Positions 57,431-64,000 of a stretch of DNA of 64,000 nt are shown in pieces. The position numbers and the translations under genes were made by a program. The stretch spans positions 307,501 to 371,500 of the forward strand of contig JAOTON010001482.1 of assembly GCA_034440635.1 (NCBI GenBank), read 5' to 3'. Below the pieces are notes generated by a model that was given only the letters and a program-made list of their open reading frames with translations, was not told the DNA's origin and searched no databases. Numbering within the stretch: position 1 is the stretch's first letter; every line of letters starts with the position of its first letter. The stretch comes from Lepas anatifera. Lineage: Eukaryota > Arthropoda > Thecostraca > Lepadidae.

Positions 57431-58679
57431 TCTCGTGGCGCCTCCTACAGCCGTACCGTACAAATACACTTATACCTCTTAGCACCTCTGCCTCTTAGGA
57501 CCAAACTACCACGCATAAACACTCACCGCACCACGACACATCCATCGCTGATAATTATTTTACTCACCGTTACATCCATAGATTTGTTGCAGACTGTACA
57601 TGTATGCATGTGTGTGTAGTTTGTGTAGCATGCAGTTTTTAGTTGAAATTGCTTAAGTAACAAATATTTGGTTAGGTCATCATACTGTCCCTTGCAAGAT
57701 GTTAAGAATTTTTTCACGTGTACCTGCATGCTGTTCACGTAAAACTCAAATTGATTTAAAAAATCATTGCCATCAACTCTTTTCAAATTCAAAACTGTTT
57801 TCTGACAAAGAATAGGTGTCGAAATATTAATATATTCTCTGGCGTTTTCAATTACTTTAGATTATGAACGATTATCGGTTAATTTTATGTAGCATAATGA
57901 TAATGACTAGCACGCTCAAAACGGCACTTCAAACTCTTAAAACTTCTGTACGAAGCGATGCTTTAAAGATTGTTATCCTTTGAAGACCGATAATGTTAGG
58001 AGTGCCGACTGGTTTTGTCAGCGAGGTCGCCACAGATTTTGCACTGGGAGTGAAGGAGGATAGGAAATGGAGGTGAAGCCATCAACTAAGTCATTCCGGC
58101 CAGGGGGGACAAATTCTGCAGTATTGTATTTCAGACTGCATTGCTCGGAATAAAGAACATAAAAACTTCAGGATCATGTGTTCGTGGCTCATTGCTAAGG
58201 CTGACTTTGATAATTTTAACCTGTAATCTTCTCGAGATCATCTGAGATCAAATAAGTGATTTTACGTAGATTTTCCCTCTAACTTATTAATAAACAATGA
58301 TAACAATTTTATTTTACCACGGTTGTGTTTATTTTGTCACCGCAAGTCCAATGATTATACATCATGACCATACCAGGTCAATTTGGGTCAGTTCGTTGAC
58401 CTAAGGTCAGGCCAATCTCTGAATTTAACATAGCATAATGAAATCATATATCATTCAATTTGTATTAACGAGAGGACTATAATGGTTCCATAGTTATTAC
58501 GAGCGTATCATAGTTTGTGTCGGAAGTTATTCTGAAAAAGCAAACACCCCATTGGGTGGCGTGCCGTCCATGACCTTCATTGTCCCCTACCCAGGCTTGA
58601 CCTAAAGTTGGTAATCACTATCGATACGTGCCTGCGATAGCTTTCAAATGGCCGTGGAAGCATTGTCCTATACTGCCTC
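57431..58679. other. No gene seen; TGACCT-rich remnant at 58340-58500
   Basis: 58340-58500 (CATCATGACCATACCAGGTC, TTGACCTAAGGTCAGGCC, ATATATCATTCAATTTG) resembles, in reverse, the interior of the TTAA MITE group. It may be the left part of an older element into which MITE E inserted. Confidence 0.45.
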
Positions 58680-59520
58680 TTAACACGCGCATTGACGGGG
58701 TCTGAGCCAACCTTTGCTTTGACGGGGGGCGGGTACCCGCCCCCCTAAGATCTCGAGAACCACGGTAGGTAGCGAAAAACGGTAAACGGCGTTGGGTAGC
58801 CCATCCACTTTTTCATCGAAAATATTTGAACCTTTTTTTAGGTCAAATTTAAGGTCACGAGAGGTCAAAACATGCCGTCATAGGGATAACATGTAAATGA
58901 CGGTTTTCGACCATTACATCTGAACTAGTGAGGATAGAGCAAAACTACTTAAACTATATGAATCCTCACAGCAAGCTGAATCGAATGATACATATATTTT
59001 GACCTTGCTAGGTCAAATCAAGGATTTGACCTGACCTGAGGTCAGGTCAAGGTCAAATTATATAAAATGCATATCATTAGAACCGCAAAGACAAGGCGAG
59101 TCTAATGCAGCTAAAATAAACGCTTTATCTTCATCCACGACTGAGTTATTTATTCAAAACCATTTTCCCATGTATTTTCAAAGGAAAGGTCATGGCTCGT
59201 ACCTAACCTTAGGCCATCGATATCAAAAATACCGGAACATATCTTAGAGAACTTGGTGGGCCCATTATGTGATATGAGTTTCAATCGGGTAAGTTTAACC
59301 CTGTTCCGACTTATGCTATCTTAAACTTTTTTGAGGTCAGGTCACTTGACCTGTACTGGTGACCTGACCTGAGATGACCTAACCTTAAAATTTTTACAGA
59401 AGTTGTAAAAATGACGAGGGAAAAGGTATGCCAAGTACGGCGGCGCTACGCGTCGCCGTTATCCTGCTGTCTCCGAAAAACCGGGGGGCGGGTACCCTCC
59501 CCCGTCAATGCGCGTGTTAA
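58680..59520 (+). mobile_element. TTAA MITE E (family A, near-complete)
   Basis: TTAA at 58680 and 59517. It is 833 bp with termini CACGCGCATTGACGGGG and, inverted, CACGCGCATTGACGGGGG. Both GGGTACC palindromes and the CGGCGGCG hairpin (59437-59457) are recognisable. It contains the clearest AGGTCA palindrome (59026-59050), with 12-base arms TTGACCTGACCT/AGGTCAGGTCAA, plus a further AGGTCA directly after it. Confidence 0.9.
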
Positions 59521-59938
59521 AAAGGATATCTCGCGTACAAATCGAACATGCTTCATATTTCGGCCTGAGGGCTTATATTAAAATTCGAAACTTTCAGTCA
59601 CCCGCTGCGCCCAACCTTGCGACCTGGCAATTAAATGAATGTCATTTTAATGAGCGAAAACATTTAAACGCTTTTGAATGGTATTAAATGTTCCCTATCT
59701 TAGTTTCTGAGATAATTGATGTGTTCTTAGTACACCTTATATTATCAATAATTGACCTATTTTGACCTCAGGTGACCTTGCTACTGACCTGACGAAAAAA
59801 TGGCTGAAGTAACTTCGATATCATTTTTGGAGTTGTTGATATCGTCTTCTTTCTGCCCCTCCTAGTTTTAAAGATAGTGAGGGGTCTTTTTTGGCCCCCA
59901 TCAGAGCGAACGTGGCTCTTCATCGCTACTAGGGTTAA
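59521..59938 (+). mobile_element. Right end of an older TTAA element
   Basis: Ends with an inverted CCCTAGTAGCGATGAAGAG terminus beside TTAA (59935) and contains a TGACCT cluster at 59752-59800. The left end is not found adjacent; MITE E may have inserted inside it. Confidence 0.5.
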
Positions 59939-60349
59939 ACATATAGTGAAAGCTGATGAACACATTTATTTGGCACTCGGCAAAACACTACTGCCAAGAA
60001 AGCAAAACACCTACTTGTACTTTTAAGCCAGTCCAGACCGGGAAGATAGGACCACTTGTTGAAACATATGGTGTTGGGAACTCAGTGCTTGGTACTGGCT
60101 GTTACCTGTCATCGTATTGGTTGACCACCTCGCCACCAGAGGTCACCTATGGGTGGGGCACGGCGCCAATAAACAGTCTGGAAACGGTCACAGTGGCGTA
60201 TGGACGCGCCCGCGGTCGGTCGACCACAGATCGGAAACGCTATAAAACAACGCCCACAACTCAAATGCTGCGCGACAAATGCTATAACTTTTTATCTCTC
60301 ACACAAACATCCAGAGAAAACTAGCTTCAATCAACAACAGTCCAACAGT

Positions 60350-62300
60350 CGAAATCTCCATTCAAACCATATAGTCAACCTTTGTGTCCCGCACTGGTAT
60401 GAGGTTACGTGATGCGGCGCGAGCCCGCCTATAGCCATCTCTGCCCTCAAATCCAACGACTGCCTTACACGCAGCGGAAACCTCACCAATGTCCCTCTCA
60501 ACTGGCTGGTCAAGGCTTGGGTAAGCAGGGACAAAGACTGCGAGTTTCACGTCACTTTTAGACATGCTTGCCGTGAGGGCGGACTCATACATCTTCTCCT
60601 TCGACCAGCCAATCACGTTTGAGTAGCTGGACGCGTTCACGTCGATATCTGGCACTACGGTACTCGCGGTAACTATTGCCGCCAAAGTCCGAGTCGCCTC
60701 TCAGCTGCAAGATCGTCCTGACAGCTGGCCGCCGCTTCCCTTCCTGTCAGTCGCGAGCTCATCCACCGGCCGGGCAGTCGCGTGGGCCTTCCTCTTAATT
60801 ACTTTGGTCGCTATTGTTTGGCTGTAGGTAGGAGCAAAAGAAGCCGCAGCTGGCGATGAAGGTATCTGGGAGCGTGCATCAGGTCCGGACGGAGCCTGAT
60901 GGTAAACCGCACCGGCCCGCACTCCGTCAGGGTGAAGTGTGAGACTGCTCTGACGCTGCCCTTTGCTCTGCTGTCCAGTTTGTGGTCACTGATGCACAGG
61001 GCCGTAGCCAGGATTTCGCTCAGAGGGGCGGCGCCCCAAAGGGCCCTGCAAAGGCCAAAGGGCCCTGATGGGTAAAAAAGGCCCTGCTTGTTACAGAATA
61101 GAGTGCTGAAGAGGGCTTAAGAGGGCCCTGTCTGGTATTATATTTCAAATTTGGCCACAGAGCATAGTGCGGGCGAGCCGCGCTTCGCGCGGCCCGTGTC
61201 CTCAGGGGCCCTTCGGGTCCTCAGGGGGGGGGGGCGGCTGTCCCTACCACTGCCCCTCTTGGCTACGCCCCTGCTGATGCACAGACAGAGTATCCTGCTA
61301 TCCAGCATTAGCCACCGTGAATGGTTGATTGGACCTGGCTTCTGCGTCACCAGGCTTTCTGGCGCCTGACCTGATCAGACTGCCTTCATCATCTGGTACA
61401 GATACTTCTGATCTGTTGACCAGTCAGTCATGATGTCCTGAAGCAGGTCTGGTGGACCATCTCTGTCTGTGATGGGCTTGAAGTCTGAATTTTGGGGCGG
61501 AAATTCAACGGCACCGACTGACTTTCCGATCTCACCATTGAATGATGAAGTTTCGGACGTCCCACCATCTACCAGTCGGAACAGGTGTCCGAGGGGAAGC
61601 GCATTCAGGTGCAACATGTGCACTCTCCAGTGGAGTCTTTGCCTCAGTCTGAGCTCCAGCAGCTGGATGACCTCCTTTCTTCCCGGAGTTGACTGCTGTG
61701 GCGTCGGTCCCTACAACAACAGCATCCAGAGTGGTTCTTTAATGAAGTCATAAGTAGCTTCGGAGACTTCTTCGGCTGATCCAGAGCGCAGAGTGACATG
61801 GGTGAGATACTCACCGTCTGGCTGACCGACACGAACATGGTCAAACATAACATAACAACAAAACTTATCCTTCTCGGCTCTGATGTAAGTTTTTCTTCCT
61901 TCGTGTCTCGAAATAAGCGTATCATCCGTCTTTCCATCAAAGAAGATAGCCGTAATGCTGGAACTTTTTAGTTTTTTTCACCGAACTTGTACATCAGACT
62001 TGCCCTGAACTTCTGCCGTTCCCTCCCTTACTCCGGTCTCCCACCAGTGTCGGAGCTCAGCCAGTTGCCCTCCCGACGTCCTGTAGGGTGGCTATGGTAA
62101 CCGCGGTTGCTGCTGTGTCAAATAGCTACCAGCAGTCCGCTTCCCTCGCTACATTTTGCAGTGGCAGACGGCTTTGCTGCATACGAGGTGGACGCGTAGC
62201 AGATTCGGAACCTGACCATAGGCCAAGAATACAACTTTCGCCATCATTGTGAAAATTTCTCTCCTTTTTGACGACTGCTCTGTCTTGGTCATATCCTGGC
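60350..62300 (-). pseudogene. Decayed multicopy transposon-like gene (HSRW-motif family)
   Basis: Read on the minus strand, coding patches run 62300 to 60362. They include KTDDTLISRHEGRKTYIRAE, DHVRVGQPDGEYLTHVTLRS, EVIQLLELRLRQRLHWRVHM with LNALPLGHLFRLVDGGTS, WSTDQKYLYQMMKAV, PGPINHSRWLMLDSRILCLC, and the C-terminal VNASSYSNVIGW ... VERDIGEVSAACKAVVGFEG and RDGYRRARAASR. The ordered HSRW and VER-type C-terminal motifs fit, from memory, a large uncharacterised family dispersed in many invertebrate genomes that behaves as a mobile element; its function is not established. Stops and frameshifts near 60690, 61710, 61960 and 62100, plus a MITE insertion at 60997-61273, show it is dead. Confidence 0.6.
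60989..61281 (+). mobile_element. hAT-like MITE with perfect 8-bp target duplication
   Basis: A 277 bp element (60997-61273) with ends CAGGGCCGTAGCCAGGA and, inverted, CAGGGGCGTAGCCAAGAG. It is flanked by CTGATGCA on both sides (60989-60996 and 61274-61281). It splits the pseudogene directly after its HSRW segment. A truncated relative lies at 12909-13086. Confidence 0.88.
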
Positions 62301-62321
62301 TTGCCTCAGAGTCCATTTTCT

Positions 62322-62410
62322 GTATTTTCTATTTAGTCTATTTCTATTTATTTTCTATTTCTATTTATTATTCTATTCTATTTTTATTTTATATTTAGTC
62401 TTGTATTTTC
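62322..62410. repeat. Low-complexity TTTTCTATTTA tract
   Basis: Irregular TTTCTATTTATT repeats, almost free of G. Confidence 0.9.
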
Positions 62411-63250
62411 TATACAGGACGAGGAACGGCGATTCATTCTAGATCAGAGCATAATAATAGCACACCATGGGTCTATGCGGATTGGTCCCGTAGATAAAAA
62501 AGGTTACCTCAAAGATAGCAAGAAATGTGCAAAGGAAAGAGAGGAAACAGCCCAAGGATGTCGAAAAACAACTGGACTCTGAGGCAAGCCAGGATACGGC
62601 CGAGACAGAGCAGTCTCACGGACTCTTGCATGTCACGTGCAGCCGAGCTGGTACCCAGAACACTGCCCCTCAGCACCGTTCGTCACAGGACAACCACAAG
62701 CACATGTCAAACAGGAATGTTTGGCCTGCTCTTGCCCAGATGGTCTTAACCTTTGCTGCTATTTTCTGGGCCAGACACCATTGGACAAGGCTTCCTGTGT
62801 CAACACGCTTCTTTTCTTCTCCAGGAGCATGTATGCCAGCCGTTCCGGACTGGGGGGCAGGTCTGAGGCTGGAAGTTCCACCAAAATTCCCAATTATAGG
62901 GCAGGGTGAAGACCGTTTTGCTTTGGTTGTCTTTATTGTCAGCATTGTTAATCGCTGAAATGGAGGCCAAGGGCCGGAAACAGGAGGTGGATCAGGTAAA
63001 ATGTGAACTATGAATTGCGAGCTACGAAGGTTATACGCCGTGGCGCTTATCAACAAGGCCCAAATGGCCTAAGCAACCTACAAACACTCATGGCTGGCTC
63101 AAGCTTGCATTTCCTGTCTAGGGGCTCTCTGAGAGGGCCCTTGGGAGGCCCCTGCGACTGCCTGTGGGAGGCCCCTCCAGCAGATAATTATTTGCAGTGT
63201 TTAAGATCGGCCCAAGGTCGTGGCACCGAGAACGCCCCTCTTGGGCACGC
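62411..63250. other. No gene seen
   Basis: The frames at 62525-62958 have no recognisable domain. A stretch GGGCCCTTGGGAGGCCCCTG at 63136-63155 is locally GC-rich. Confidence 0.45.
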
Positions 63251-63252
63251 TA

Positions 63253-63366
63253 GCCCCCGTCGTACACGACGCCGCAATAACGGTGGCGCCCCACCCCGTC
63301 GTACACGACAAGGCAATAACAGGGTGGCGCCCCACCCCGGTCGTTCACGACACCGCAATAACAGAT
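63253..63366. repeat. Short ~40-bp tandem repeat, three copies
   Basis: CCCCGTCGTACACGAC, then CGCAATAACGGTGGCGCCC. Each unit has an inverted repeat, GTCGTACACGAC. Confidence 0.85.
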
Positions 63367-63391
63367 TGCCGTTATGCACCATGTAAGCATA

Positions 63392-63557
63392 CCATTCACC
63401 AGTGATGGATACAAGGGGCCCAAGCCCCTCCCAAAATGTCGGAGTGCGTATAGTTAGTGCTTAGGCGAATGCTAATCCGAGGCAATGGTTGGGAGGTTCG
63501 AGCCCCCTAGCCCCTTCTCTCCCGAAATGAAACCTTGGATCTGCCGCTGCCATGAGC
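63392..63557 (+). mobile_element. hAT-like MITE
   Basis: A 150 bp element (63400-63549) with ends CAGTGATGGATACAAGG and, inverted, CAGCGGCAGATCCAAGG. Flanks CCATTCAC and CCATGAGC agree at five of eight bases. Its interior matches 38329-38489 in reverse. Confidence 0.65.
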
Positions 63558-63927
63558 AGATGCAGCTGGATGTTGCAGCAGGAATATATTTATTCTGGTC
63601 TGATACTGGCGCCGCCCCAGGTGTTAATAAACATATTTCATATGATCGTGCTTTTCTCTCCGAGTCCTTCCCTGCGTAATGAAAACCAACAATTGTGCGG
63701 CAGAACACGACTGCTCCAATAACGCGCGCAGTCAGGTGTCAGCTATCATCAGCTGTAAGAATAGCATAGCGTGCTCGGTCTCTGACTGGATTCAATCTGG
63801 TAGATTGGGAAATGGTTCAATCCATACCCTTTTCGGCATTAAAAGAGTCAGATGTTGGCTTATAAATAAACACACTTTAGCCGGGAGCGCGCAGCGGGAG
63901 CTTCTTGGTTTACCCCGTGCAAACCTA

Positions 63928-63999
63928 AAACACACACACACACGCACGCACGCACGCACACATACACGCACACATACACGCACGCACGCACGCACGCGG
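63928..63999. repeat. (CA)n/(CGCA)n microsatellite at window edge
   Basis: ACACACAC followed by CGCACGCACGCA and ACACATACACGC repeats. It continues beyond the window. Confidence 0.93.
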
Positions 64000-64000
64000 T

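Noticed and set aside
56613..57619. RG/GR-rich proteins of 264-298 residues
   Set aside because: Three frames are open over a 33-bp array; the upstream part is the tail of MITE D.

Overview
The window reads as intergenic DNA of an animal, most likely a marine invertebrate (crustacean or lophotrochozoan; the sequence alone does not decide). This rests on several features: non-LTR retrotransposon remnants, GIY-YIG Penelope-like elements, tRNA-derived SINEs, TTAA- and 8-bp-flanked MITEs, long AT and CA microsatellites, and one candidate protein exon ending at a canonical GTAAGT splice donor. There is no operon structure, and nothing suggests a prokaryote. No intact host gene could be found. Almost every long open frame is a tandem-repeat artefact.

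Layout. 1-3.2 kb: interrupted 20-22 bp minisatellite, then a decayed retroelement ORF1. 3.7-9.1 kb: CA repeat, SINE fragment, a 38-bp array and a 20-bp array. 9.2-12.2 kb: a 3 kb element with 1.25 kb inverted arms and a 10-bp target duplication. 12.3-18.1 kb: two SINEs, a candidate exon, two inverted copies of a TTAA MITE and a LINE tail. 18.8-29.7 kb: six minisatellites with MITEs between them. 32-36.7 kb: Penelope fragments and three TTAA elements. 37-44.7 kb: four arrays, including 19 units that carry a cyclic-AMP response element. 44.7-49 kb: hammerhead-like motifs, then a Penelope element broken by a LINE. 49-57.4 kb: three arrays, SINE, palindrome, TTAA MITEs. 58-62.3 kb: another TTAA MITE and a decayed transposon-like gene split by a hAT-like MITE. 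The window ends in short repeats.

Three themes connect the pieces. First, TTAA-flanked MITEs recur (at least nine) and most are packed with AGGTCA/TGACCT half-sites; one has a paralogous empty site inside this window. Second, there are about seventeen GC-rich minisatellites with unit lengths from about 9 to 62 bp, and at least two of them multiply known transcription-factor motifs (AGGTCA, TGACGTCA). Third, nested insertions with readable target duplications allow a relative chronology: PLE before LINE, SINE before TTAA MITE, and transposon-like gene before hAT MITE.
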